From NCBI GenBank assembly GCA_963772375.1, contig CAVYXG010000001.1:248001-312000 (forward strand): DNA of 64,000 nt. Reading direction: 5' to 3'. The number at the start of each line of letters is the position of its first letter. Position 1 is the stretch's first letter. Shown here piece after piece: positions 23,819 through 31,993 of the stretch. The position numbers were made by a program, and so were the translations under genes. The DNA comes from DATBHM01 sp963772375. GTDB taxonomy: Bacteria; Actinomycetota; UBA4738; JACQTL01. Under the pieces are notes generated by a model. The model had not been told where the DNA came from. It worked only from the letters and a program-made list of their open reading frames with translations, and did no database searches.

Positions 23819-24805
23819 TCAGGATGCCGGGGCCGCGGCCTGCAGCGTCGCCTCGGCCTCGCCCTCGGCGCGCTTGGGCAGCACACCCACGGCGGGGAGC
23901 GTGACCCCCGCGCTCCGGTACTCCTCGACCTTGGCCCGCACGGCCGCCGCGTCCCCGATACCCGCGAAGTCGTCGATGAACTCCGGGCCCACCGCGGCGA
24001 GCGCGTTCGGGATGTTGCCGCCCGCCATCTCATGGTCGAAGGCCGCCAGCGTGTCCGGGTGGGCCTGCGCGATCTCCTTCCGGTAGAAGGGCAGGTTGAG
24101 GTAGGGCAGTGCCTGGAGCCGGAACGCCTGCCGGGCGCCCTCCACGTCGTCGGTGACCGCACAGGGAACCGCGGCGACGACCTCGAACGAGTCCGCCGAA
24201 CGCCCCGCCGCGACGAGCGCCTCGTCCACCGCCGGACGGATCGTGTCCCGAACGTGGGAGGGCGAGCACATCCACAGGACGATCCCGTCCGCGTGCCGGG
24301 CGGCAGCGCGGAGCATCCTCGGCCCCATGGCCGCCCACAGGATCGGGAGGTCCGCCCGCGGCGTGAACCGCTGGAGGGAGAACCGCGACACGTAGTGCGT
24401 TCCCTCGAATGGCGCGCCATCGGACGTGAAGATCGAACGCAGGATCGTCGTGTACTCGGTGATCCGCCCGACCGGGTCGTCGAGGGTGAGCCCGTACCAG
24501 CCCTCGATCGTGATGGCGTGGCTGACCCCGATGCCGAGCCGGAGCCGCCCGCGGGTCGCCTCGTCGAGGGTGGCCGCCTCCATCCCGAGCAGCGCCGGAT
24601 GCCGCAGCGCGAACGGCACCACGCCGCTCCCCAGCCCGATCGTCGAGGTGGCGTGCGCGTAGTGCGAGAGCACCTGCAGCGGCTCCCGGGTGGCGATGTG
24701 CGTCACCCAGACGCTGTCGTACCCGAGCGACTCGGCCAGCCGGACCCGCTCGACGGATTCGTCCAGCGACCGGCCCGCATCGATGAACGCCGCGACACGA
24801 CCCAC
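23819..24805 (-). CDS. LLM-class flavin-dependent oxidoreductase (probably F420-dependent)
   Basis: A 328-residue TIM-barrel protein of the luciferase-like monooxygenase superfamily. Characteristic stretches are VRLAESLGYDSVWVTHI near the N-terminus, TSTIGLGSGVVPFALRHPALL and GRLRLGIGVSHA. In actinobacteria this group mostly uses coenzyme F420 as hydride donor, but the cofactor is not provable from sequence. The GTG start is seven bases after TACGAT, which suggests a leaderless message. It stands 48 bases downstream of an acyl-CoA dehydrogenase gene on the same strand, and the two could act on related CoA or lipid substrates. Confidence 0.85.
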   Translation of the reverse strand: MGRVAAFIDAGRSLDESVERVRLAESLGYDSVWVTHIATREPLQVLSHYAHATSTIGLGSGVVPFALRHPALLGMEAATLDEATRGRLRLGIGVSHAITIEGWYGLTLDDPVGRITEYTTILRSIFTSDGAPFEGTHYVSRFSLQRFTPRADLPILWAAMGPRMLRAAARHADGIVLWMCSPSHVRDTIRPAVDEALVAAGRSADSFEVVAAVPCAVTDDVEGARQAFRLQALPYLNLPFYRKEIAQAHPDTLAAFDHEMAGGNIPNALAAVGPEFIDDFAGIGDAAAVRAKVEEYRSAGVTLPAVGVLPKRAEGEAEATLQAAAPAS

Positions 24806-24812
24806 GACGTCG

Positions 24813-24818
24813 ATCGTA
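24813..24818 (-). promoter_or_regulatory. -10 element of a leaderless transcript (LLM oxidoreductase)
   Basis: TACGAT on the minus strand ends seven bases before the GTG at 24805. Confidence 0.5.
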
Positions 24819-24853
24819 CGACTGCCGATCCCGCCGGCCCGGCGCGGTCGCGC

Positions 24854-26038
24854 CTAGGAGGGCAGCCCGAGCGTCTTGGCCACGTTCGCCCGGAGGATCT
24901 CGCCGGTCCCCTCGTACAGACGCATCGCCCGCACGTCGCGGTACCAGCCCTCTAGGCCGAGCTCGGTCATGAACCCATTCCCGCCGTGCACCTGGATCGC
25001 CCGGTCGGCGACGCGGCCGACCATCTCGGCGGCCACCATCTTGGCCAGGGCGGCCTGCCGACGGCCGTCGGCGCCGTCGTCGATCTCGGACGCCTGCTGG
25101 TAGACGAGCAGCCGAGCCTGCTCGAGCTCCGCGTGCGACTCGACGATCATGCCCTGCACGAACTGGTTCGCCCCGATCGGCCGGCCGAACGCCGTGCGGT
25201 CGTTGGCGTACTCGATCGACCGGTCCAGCAGGTACCGGGCGAGTCCCAGCGCCCGCGCGGAGATCTGCAATCGAGCCCCGTTGATCCCCCGCATGGCCGA
25301 GTAGAACCCGAACCCCTCCTTGCCGAGGATCTCCGCGTCGGTGACCTCGACGTCCTCGAGCGTGATCTCGACGGGGTTCTGGAACGGCGACATCGTGCGC
25401 TGCACGCGGGTGACGCTGTACCCGGGCTTGTCCGCGTCCACGAAGAACGCGGTGATCCCGCCCTGCGCGCGCTTCTCCGGGTCGGTCACGGCGAACACGA
25501 GCGCGAACTCGGCCTCGCCCCCGCCGGTGATGAAGTGCTTCCGCCCGGTGATCCGCCAGGCGCCGTCCCCCACGCGGACGGCCTTGGTCTGGATGCGCGT
25601 CGCGTCGCTCCCCGCTCCGGGCTCCGTGAGCGCGAAGCACGTCGTCTTGTCGGCCCGGAGCAGCGGATCGAGGTACTTCTCGCGCTGCTGTTCGGTGCAG
25701 TCCATGTAGATCGGCGACGGCCCCGAGATGACCGGGAAGATCGACTCGACCTGCGGGAGGATCAGGCCGCTGCGGGCGGCCTCCTCGTGCAGCAGCACCT
25801 GGCCGAGGTACGAGAGCCCTGCCCCGCCGACGTCCTCAGGCATGTGCAGCGTGTAGAACCCGAGCTCGGAGCTCCGCTTGCGGAGCTTCAGGCTCTCCTC
25901 CTTGAGGCCCTCGAACGTCCCCGTCTCGAGGATCTCCTGGCGGTGGGACTCCTCGACCGGACGGACCTCCCGTTCGATGAAGTCGCGGAGGGTGCTGCGG
26001 AGCTCGACGATCTCCTCGGGGATGTTCAGCAGCGGCAT
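24854..26038 (-). CDS. Acyl-CoA dehydrogenase
   Basis: A 394-residue acyl-CoA dehydrogenase, distinct from the one at 20.4 kb. It has FALTEPGAGSDATRI and a WRITGRKHFITGGGEAEFAL region for FAD/substrate binding. The C-terminal VHGGNGFMTELGLEGWYRD followed by LYEGTGEILR places the probable catalytic Glu. The ATG at MPLLNIPEEIVEL is chosen because GGAGGAGGAACG precedes it. Unlike many neighbours it has a leader. A perfect inverted repeat of TetR-operator type lies about 50-70 bases upstream, suggesting lipid- or acyl-CoA-responsive control. Confidence 0.92.
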   Translation of the reverse strand: MPLLNIPEEIVELRSTLRDFIEREVRPVEESHRQEILETGTFEGLKEESLKLRKRSSELGFYTLHMPEDVGGAGLSYLGQVLLHEEAARSGLILPQVESIFPVISGPSPIYMDCTEQQREKYLDPLLRADKTTCFALTEPGAGSDATRIQTKAVRVGDGAWRITGRKHFITGGGEAEFALVFAVTDPEKRAQGGITAFFVDADKPGYSVTRVQRTMSPFQNPVEITLEDVEVTDAEILGKEGFGFYSAMRGINGARLQISARALGLARYLLDRSIEYANDRTAFGRPIGANQFVQGMIVESHAELEQARLLVYQQASEIDDGADGRRQAALAKMVAAEMVGRVADRAIQVHGGNGFMTELGLEGWYRDVRAMRLYEGTGEILRANVAKTLGLPS

Positions 26039-26084
26039 CGCTCGTTCCTCCTCCCGGCGAGGCCGCCGGGGTCGATGGGCGTGC

Positions 26085-26104
26085 AACCTACCGGCGCGTA
26101 GGTT
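26085..26104. promoter_or_regulatory. TetR-type operator candidate upstream of the acyl-CoA dehydrogenase
   Basis: AACCTAC and GTAGGTT are exact inverted repeats separated by six bases. The flanking right side (TACTCGTCGGTAGTTTAC) contains further GTAG/TAC half-sites. No TetR gene lies nearby. Confidence 0.5.
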
Positions 26105-26278
26105 ACTCGTCGGTAGTTTACCCGCACAACCGGGCCGTATGCGAACGCGAATGACCGAAGGTCAGTCGTCGTTGCGGATCGTCAGCGTCCCGGCTTGCGC
26201 GACGGGCTCGTCGGAATGGTCCGATGAGAGCACGCCGAACCGCCTCGCGCAGCTGGAGGGCCACGCAGGCCGCCGGGG
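26105..26278. other. Intergenic stretch with no supported gene
   Basis: A minus-strand frame ending at 26162 gives a plausible-looking C-terminus (HSDEPVAQAGTLTIRNDD) but has no start codon or domain. It may be a decayed fragment or chance. Confidence 0.3.
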
Positions 26279-26665
26279 TCAGTTGATCCGAGTCGGCCTC
26301 CAGACGCGCCGGAGCACGAGGAACAGCACGGGAACCATGGCGACGGCGAACACGAGCTCCTCCTTCGGCCCCGAGATGCCGAGCGTGGCCGGGAACAGGT
26401 AGAAGTAGGCGACGGCCGCGGCCAGCACGACCAGGGCGCTGGTGACCATCCGGCCGAGCACCCCCATGCTGGTGGGACCGGCCCGGAACCGCGAGTAGGT
26501 GGTCTGGAACGGTTCCGGTCGGTCGCGCATGAGGGGGTGCTGGTAGCCGGAGGCGGCCGGCGGCCGGAACGAGGGTTGATTCGGGCCGCGCGGCGCATAG
26601 CACTGGCCGCACCACTCGGCGTCCGGCTTCAGCGTGCCTCCGCAGACGACGCACTGCTGGTCCAT
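26279..26665 (-). CDS. Small membrane protein with N-terminal zinc ribbon
   Basis: A 128-residue protein. The N-terminus has CVVCGGTLKPDAEWCGQCY, a zinc ribbon made of CxxC and CxxC pairs. A Pro/Arg-rich linker follows, then two transmembrane helices near residues 70-90 and 100-118. The ribbon would face the cytoplasm. No family name can be given. It lies 44 bases downstream of the peptidase gene on the same strand and may be co-transcribed. Confidence 0.7.
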   Translation of the reverse strand: MDQQCVVCGGTLKPDAEWCGQCYAPRGPNQPSFRPPAASGYQHPLMRDRPEPFQTTYSRFRAGPTSMGVLGRMVTSALVVLAAAVAYFYLFPATLGISGPKEELVFAVAMVPVLFLVLRRVWRPTRIN

Positions 26666-26709
26666 GGGTCACCAGCAATATCGGCTCCGACGGCTCGGGG
26701 CTTGACCGG

Positions 26710-27807
26710 TCAGGCGACGGTCTCGAGATCGCGGGTGGCCCGGTTGAGGCGCTGCGCGCCGGCCTCGGTCACGGTCACGATGTCCTCGATCCGAACGCCG
26801 AACCGGCCGTCGAGGTAGATGCCGGGCTCGATGGAGAAGCACATCCCGGGCTGGAGCGGGGTGCGGTTCCCGGCCACGATGTACGGGTCCTCGTGGACCT
26901 CGAGCCCGATGCCGTGGCCGGTGCGATGGACGAACCGGTCCGCGTAGCCCGACATCGCGATGACCTCGCGCGCCGCGGCGTCCACCTCCTCCGCCGCGAC
27001 GCCGGGCCGGACGGCCTGGAACGCCGCTTCCTGGGCCTCCTTCACGACGTCGTAGACGTGGGAGAACCCGCGGGGCGGCCGCTCGACGACCACCGTCCGG
27101 GTCATGTCCGAGAAGTACCCGCCGATCGTGCCGCCGAAGTCGAGGACGACCTCCTCGCCGGCCCGGATCGGGCGCGCACCGGGCTCGTGGTGGGGCGAGG
27201 CGCCGTTCGGTCCGGAGGCCACGATCGTGAAGTCGACCGTGTCGTGGCCGTGCTCGCGGAGCAGGTCCGACAGCGACGCCGCGACCTCCTCCTCCCGGAG
27301 GCCGTCCATGCGCAGCGCGGTGATCCGCCGGAACGCCTCGTCGGCGCCCCGGGCGGCCCGGGCGAGGAGGTCGAGCTCCTGGGGGTCCTTCCGGACGCGG
27401 AGCCGCGACACGACCGCGCTCCCCGAGCGCCACGTGGCCGCGGGGACGGCCTTCTGGAACCCCAGCAGGTGCACGGCCCATGTCGTGTCGTTGACCGCGA
27501 ACCGGCCCCCTCCCGGCAGCAAGCCCGCCAAGGTCCCGTAGGCGTCGTCGCCATCGCGCCAGGAGGCCAGCTCGACGGTCCCGCCGACGGGCGATGAGGC
27601 CGCGCGGGGCCGTTCCAGCGCGGGAACCAGGAGCACCGGGTCGACGCCGGGGCGAAGCACCAGGCAGGTCAGGCGTTCGAACGGTGGCGCGTCGTAGCCC
27701 GTGAGGTAGCGGAGGTCGGCCGATGGCGTCACGAGCAGCGCGGCGAGCTTCGCCCCCTCCGTCGCATGCGCGGCCCGGCGCAGCCGGTCGCCGAACGGGG
27801 TCGCCAT
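26710..27807 (-). CDS. M24-family Xaa-Pro peptidase
   Basis: A 365-residue dinuclear metallopeptidase that removes residues N-terminal to proline, or cleaves dipeptides. The five metal ligands are recognisable: DFGG, SDMTRT, the His of RTGHGIG, Glu in SIEPGIY and Glu in VRIEDIV. An N-terminal creatinase-like domain (residues 1-150) precedes the pita-bread catalytic domain. The ATG at MATPFGDRLRRAAHA is supported by TATCAT seven bases before it. A 36-residue upstream extension from a farther start would run through that element. Confidence 0.9.
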   Translation of the reverse strand: MATPFGDRLRRAAHATEGAKLAALLVTPSADLRYLTGYDAPPFERLTCLVLRPGVDPVLLVPALERPRAASSPVGGTVELASWRDGDDAYGTLAGLLPGGGRFAVNDTTWAVHLLGFQKAVPAATWRSGSAVVSRLRVRKDPQELDLLARAARGADEAFRRITALRMDGLREEEVAASLSDLLREHGHDTVDFTIVASGPNGASPHHEPGARPIRAGEEVVLDFGGTIGGYFSDMTRTVVVERPPRGFSHVYDVVKEAQEAAFQAVRPGVAAEEVDAAAREVIAMSGYADRFVHRTGHGIGLEVHEDPYIVAGNRTPLQPGMCFSIEPGIYLDGRFGVRIEDIVTVTEAGAQRLNRATRDLETVA

Positions 27808-27814
27808 GAGGGCG

Positions 27815-27820
27815 ATGATA
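27815..27820 (-). promoter_or_regulatory. -10 element of a leaderless transcript (Xaa-Pro peptidase)
   Basis: TATCAT on the minus strand ends seven bases before the ATG at 27807. Confidence 0.55.
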
Positions 27821-28012
27821 GCCGCGCCCCGCGCCCGCCACCCCGCCGCTCGGCGATCGGCATGGCGTCCTCGGGATCGATGCCGGATCCGGTCGAACGG
27901 CACCTCGCCCTCCACACGCTGTGCCGAACGTCACACGCGGAGACCGGCTCCCGAACGACCCGTCTCGGCGCCCGGCCGTAGGACGGGCGAGAACGAAAGG
28001 AGGCGGTCGAAG

Positions 28013-28267
28013 ATGCCGCTGTTCATGGACGTACACCACCACCTGCCGGAGGGGGCGACGGCCGGCGACGTGGCCGACGCGCACCGCGCGGACGTCGCGA
28101 CCCAGGACCGGTTCGGCGTGCAGTACCTGCGGTACTGGGTGGACGAGGGGTCCGGGAAGGTGTTCTGCCTCGTGGACGCACCGGACGCGGAGACCGCGCA
28201 CACGGTCCATCGCGAGGCCCACGGCCTGGTTGCCGACGAGATCTTCGAGGTCTCGGAGGGCGCGTAG
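28013..28267 (+). CDS. DUF4242 family small protein
   Basis: An 84-residue protein matching the DUF4242 family (SCO4226-like ferredoxin-fold proteins, of which a Streptomyces member binds nickel). Visible marks are MPLFMDVHHHLPEGAT at the start, RYWVDEGSGKVFCLVDAP in the middle and VHREAHGLVADEIFEV near the end. The His cluster HHH (9-11), Cys52 and His72 could bind metal. A good AAAGGAGG ribosome site fixes the ATG. The gene is isolated and ends at a bidirectional hairpin. Confidence 0.85.
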   Translation: MPLFMDVHHHLPEGATAGDVADAHRADVATQDRFGVQYLRYWVDEGSGKVFCLVDAPDAETAHTVHREAHGLVADEIFEVSEGA

Positions 28268-28283
28268 GCGGGTCGAAGCCGGA

Positions 28284-28312
28284 GAACCGGGCACACCGCG
28301 GGTGCCCGGTTC
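28284..28312. terminator. Bidirectional terminator hairpin
   Basis: GAACCGGGCAC and GTGCCCGGTTC form a perfect 11-bp stem with a 7-base loop, centred between two convergent gene ends. Confidence 0.7.
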
Positions 28313-28315
28313 CTC

Positions 28316-29251
28316 CTACAGCTTCAGCGTGATCGGCAGCCGGAGCAGCTCGAACGTCGCCGGCGTCGTGCCCAGCACGTCGCCGTCCGCGTGGATCACG
28401 AGCGGGCGTTCGGCCTCGAGCGTGATCCGGCGGCCCTTGTACTCCCCCACGTTGGGATCCGGCAGGTAGTCGCCCTGGTAGAGCTTGGGCAGGCGGGTGA
28501 ACGCCTCCGACCGCGGCCCCCGGAACACCAGCACGTCGAGCAGCCCGTCGCTCGGCCACGACCGCGGGGACAGCCGCATGCCGCCGTTCGCGTACTGGCA
28601 GTTCGCGATCACGACGTTGCCCGCGGTGCCGCCCACCTCGGTCTCGCCGACGGACATGGTGATCTCCGCCGGCTTGGACCGGGACACGGCCGACCAGAAC
28701 CCCAGGAAGTCCCGGCCCCGCCCCAGGCCCTTCGGTAGGCGGGCGGCGCGCGCGGTCATGAGGCCCCCCAGCCCAGCCTCCGCCAGCCCGGCGAAGTACC
28801 GCGTCCGTGTTCCGCCCTCGCGCGTCGCGCACGTGGCCTTCCCGATGTCGATGGGGAACGTCCCGTCGCCGGCGAGGACGGCGGAGCCACGGGAGGCGTC
28901 GGGGGCCAGCCCGAACGTCCTGATGAAGTCGTTCCCCGAGCCGGCCCCGACCACCCCCAGCACGGCTTCGAGGTCGACGGGCCGGTCGTCCTCGATCATG
29001 CCGTTCACTACCTCGTCGACGGTGCCGTCGCCGCCGACCGCCACGAGGAACCGCCGGCCGTCCGCGAGCGCCTCTCGGGCGAGGCGTTCCGCGTCGCCGG
29101 GGCCTCGAGTCTCGACGATCTCGTACGCGAGGCGCCGCTGCCGCAGGGCCCGTTCGAGCTCCGGGAGCTCCTGTCCGACCATCCCCCGCCCCGCGGTGGG
29201 GTTTGCGATGACGTAGAGGGGACCGAACCCATCGCGCCGGTCGTCGGCCAT
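28316..29251 (-). CDS. Diacylglycerol kinase-fold lipid kinase
   Basis: A 311-residue member of the DAGK catalytic family (YegS/DgkB/LcbK type). NPTAGRG near residue 18 and VGGDGTVDEVVNGM near residue 72 are the nucleotide-binding motifs, and VGAGSGNDFIRTFG (about 100-113) is also conserved. It phosphorylates a lipid alcohol at the membrane, with the exact lipid undetermined. The gene follows helY with 5 bases between stop and start, so they are co-transcribed. A second gene of this family lies at 34.9 kb. Confidence 0.88.
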   Translation of the reverse strand: MADDRRDGFGPLYVIANPTAGRGMVGQELPELERALRQRRLAYEIVETRGPGDAERLAREALADGRRFLVAVGGDGTVDEVVNGMIEDDRPVDLEAVLGVVGAGSGNDFIRTFGLAPDASRGSAVLAGDGTFPIDIGKATCATREGGTRTRYFAGLAEAGLGGLMTARAARLPKGLGRGRDFLGFWSAVSRSKPAEITMSVGETEVGGTAGNVVIANCQYANGGMRLSPRSWPSDGLLDVLVFRGPRSEAFTRLPKLYQGDYLPDPNVGEYKGRRITLEAERPLVIHADGDVLGTTPATFELLRLPITLKL

Positions 29252-29256
29252 CCGGG

Positions 29257-31923
29257 TCAGACGCCCGTGTAGGCGACGACGCTGCGGTTCACCGCGTCGC
29301 GGGCGCGGCGGGCCAGGTCGGATGCCTCGTCCCCCGCGACCTCCTCGAGCTGGCGCAGCAGGTCGATGAGCAGCTTGCAGGACCGGACGAAGTCGCCCGG
29401 AGCCATGTCCATCTCGATCAGGACGTCCTCGAGGGGCTTGCCCTCCGCCCAGTGGAACACGGTGGTCGCGAAGCCCGGGTCGGGTTCGCGGCACAGCTCG
29501 ACACCGTTCTGGTCCTCCGCTCGGCGGATGCGACGGTACGTCTGGACGAGTCGGCGGTACCGGTCCTCGGTGAGCGCGGTCGGCAGGTGCGCGGAGATCG
29601 GCGCGCGCTCCCGGCCCCGGTGCTCGTAGACGACGGTCGAGACGAGCGCGGCGAACTCGGCCGGCGACAGCCCGGCGAACACCCCCCGTCCCAGGCACTC
29701 CGCCATCAGGATGTCGCCCTCGCCGTAGATCCGGGCGAGCATCTCGCCCTTGGGCAGGGTCGCGTAGTCCTGCACGTAGCCGAGCTCCCCGAGGACGCGC
29801 AGCACCCGGTCGAACTGCCGGGCGACGGTCTCGGTCCGCGAGCGGATGCGGCGGTCCAGGCCGGCGATCTCCCGCTCCAGCACGCTCACCCGCTTTGCCC
29901 ACCGCTCGTGCTTGGCGCGCTCGGGGCAGTCGTGGCACGGGTGCCGGGCGGCCTTCTCCTCGAGGTCGCGCGCCCGTCGCGCGGCGGCCGCGTCGATCCG
30001 GTCCCCACGCTGCTTGGGTGGCCGGAACTCGATCGTGGCCATCCGCGCCGCCAGGTCCCGCTGGACCCGCTTCGACCGGATCGAACCGCGCGCCGGGGGG
30101 ATGCGCGTCACGACCTCCGGCGGGTCCTCGAAGTCGTTCGGGCCGAGCCGGATGACCCGGCGCGACTGCGTGAGGACGGTCGGCCGGCCCTCGCGGTTGG
30201 TCACGACGACGGCGAGCCCCCGCCGGCGCGCGGTGGGGACGAACACGACGTCGCCGGGCTTCAGGGCGTCGAGCCCCTCCTTCACGGCCGCCATCCGGGC
30301 CTCGCGCCGGCCCCGGCGGGCGTCGTCCCGGACGCGCTGCGCCTTCTCCACCAGCTTCCAGTACTCGAAGAAGTCGCCCAGGTGACACTCCATCTGCTCG
30401 CGGTACCCGTCGACGAACGCCCGCTTGTGTTCCAGCTCGCGTTCCTGCACGACGACGCCGCGGTCGGCCAGGAACTGCGCGAACGACGAGTTCAGCAGGT
30501 GGTGGGTCTCCTCCTCCGAGTAGTTCCGGATGAGATTGACGGCCATGTTGTAGGAGGGCCGGAACGACGACGTGAGCTCGTAGGTCCGCGTCGAGGCGAG
30601 CGAGGCGATGCGTTCGAACGTCACGTCCGGTCTGGTCTGATAGGTCACGACCGCATGGCCGACCGGGTCGATGCCCCGGCGCCCGGCGCGCCCGGTGAGC
30701 TGTGTGTACTCCCCCGGCGTGAGCATCTCGTGGCGTTCGCCCTGGAATTTCACGACGTCGTCGATCACCACGCTCTTGGCGGGCATGTTGATCCCGAGCG
30801 ACAGGGTCTCCGTCGCGAACACGACCTTGACCAGCCCCTGCTTGAACAGGTCCTCGACCGTCTCCTTGAACAGGGGAAGCATCCCGGCGTGGTGCGCGGC
30901 GATCCCGGCGCCCAGCGCCTCCCGGAACTCGTAGAAGCCGAGCGTTCCGAGGTCCTCGTCGCCCATCCACGCGGCGCGCATCTCGGCGAACTCCCGGATG
31001 TGGTCGCGTTCGGCCCTCGTGGTCAGTCGGATGCCGGACTCCAGCAGCCACCGGACGCTCCGGTCGCACCCGGCACGGCTGAATACGAAGTAGATGGCCG
31101 GGAGCATGCCCTGTTCCTGGAGGACCGCCACGACCTCCTCTCGCGAAGGCGCGTAGAACCGCCGGTGCCCCTCCCTGGGCCGCGACTGCCGGCTGAGCTG
31201 CCTGGTGCCGCTGTGCGGCCGGTACCGGACGTTCTGGCGGAGCTCACGCTGTTCGAGGGACACGATGTACGGGTTCGGGACCAGGTGCCCGTCGACCTCG
31301 GAGTGCATGGGGTGGAGCTCGTGGCCGACCAGGTAGTGCTGCTCCAGCGGAACCGGGCGCTTCTCCTCGATGACCACACGCGTGGGGCCGCGGAGGGTGC
31401 CGATCCATTCGCCGAACTCCTCCGCGTTGCTCACCGTGGCCGACAGGCAGACGACGCCGACCGTCAGCGGGAGGTGGATCAGGACCTCCTCCCACACGGC
31501 GCCGCGATAGGGGTCCTGGAGGTAGTGGACCTCGTCCATCACGACGTACTGGAGGCCCTCGAGCGTCGTGGACTGCTCGTAGAGCATGTTTCGGAGCACC
31601 TCGGTGGTCATGACCACGAGCGGCGCCTCGGAGTTGATCGAGTTGTCGCCCGTCAGCAGGCCCACGCTGCCCGCCCCGTACCGGGCCACGAAGTCGCCGA
31701 ACTTCTGGTTCGACAGCGCCTTGAGCGGCGTCGTGTAGAACGCCTTCCGGTTGCCGTCCAGCGCCCGGTCCACGGCGTACTCGGCCACGATCGTCTTGCC
31801 CGACCCCGTGGGGGCGGCGACCAGCACGGACTCGCCCAGGTCGAGGGCTTCGATCGCCGCGACCTGGAACCCGTCGAGCGGGAACGGATATCGCGCCCGG
31901 AAGCGCTCGAGATGGGACGGCAT
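29257..31923 (-). CDS. helY: Ski2-like DEAD/DEAH-box RNA helicase
   Basis: An 888-residue helicase of the Ski2/Mtr4-like HelY family, thought to act in RNA processing or decay. The Walker A motif is APTGSGKT (37-44), the DExH box is VMDEVHYL (near residue 130), and the motif VI-type QLTGRAGRRGID lies near 410. The C-terminal half contains the family-specific region with a cysteine cluster (HPCHDCPERAKHERW), and a DSHCT-like domain ends the protein. TAGACT stands nine bases before the ATG. In M. tuberculosis helY (Rv2092c) follows tatC. Here it is 5 kb beyond tatC, still on the same strand. Confidence 0.92.
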   Translation of the reverse strand: MPSHLERFRARYPFPLDGFQVAAIEALDLGESVLVAAPTGSGKTIVAEYAVDRALDGNRKAFYTTPLKALSNQKFGDFVARYGAGSVGLLTGDNSINSEAPLVVMTTEVLRNMLYEQSTTLEGLQYVVMDEVHYLQDPYRGAVWEEVLIHLPLTVGVVCLSATVSNAEEFGEWIGTLRGPTRVVIEEKRPVPLEQHYLVGHELHPMHSEVDGHLVPNPYIVSLEQRELRQNVRYRPHSGTRQLSRQSRPREGHRRFYAPSREEVVAVLQEQGMLPAIYFVFSRAGCDRSVRWLLESGIRLTTRAERDHIREFAEMRAAWMGDEDLGTLGFYEFREALGAGIAAHHAGMLPLFKETVEDLFKQGLVKVVFATETLSLGINMPAKSVVIDDVVKFQGERHEMLTPGEYTQLTGRAGRRGIDPVGHAVVTYQTRPDVTFERIASLASTRTYELTSSFRPSYNMAVNLIRNYSEEETHHLLNSSFAQFLADRGVVVQERELEHKRAFVDGYREQMECHLGDFFEYWKLVEKAQRVRDDARRGRREARMAAVKEGLDALKPGDVVFVPTARRRGLAVVVTNREGRPTVLTQSRRVIRLGPNDFEDPPEVVTRIPPARGSIRSKRVQRDLAARMATIEFRPPKQRGDRIDAAAARRARDLEEKAARHPCHDCPERAKHERWAKRVSVLEREIAGLDRRIRSRTETVARQFDRVLRVLGELGYVQDYATLPKGEMLARIYGEGDILMAECLGRGVFAGLSPAEFAALVSTVVYEHRGRERAPISAHLPTALTEDRYRRLVQTYRRIRRAEDQNGVELCREPDPGFATTVFHWAEGKPLEDVLIEMDMAPGDFVRSCKLLIDLLRQLEEVAGDEASDLARRARDAVNRSVVAYTGV

Positions 31924-31932
31924 GGTCCCGCC

Positions 31933-31938
31933 AGTCTA
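31933..31938 (-). promoter_or_regulatory. -10 element of a leaderless transcript (helY)
   Basis: TAGACT on the minus strand ends nine bases before the ATG at 31923. Confidence 0.5.
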
Positions 31939-31993
31939 CGGACGGGCCCGTCTCCGTTGATTTGTCGGCGAGTTCCCGTCAAGGTGTGGCCTC

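Noticed and set aside
26105..26278. Small protein gene ending at 26162 on the minus strand
   Set aside because: The tail looks protein-like, but no start codon, ribosome site or domain supports it.
31959..31967. PafBC-type promoter element TTGTCGGCG before the beta-helix gene
   Set aside because: It is close to the RecA-independent damage motif, but the expected TANNNT eight bases later is absent.
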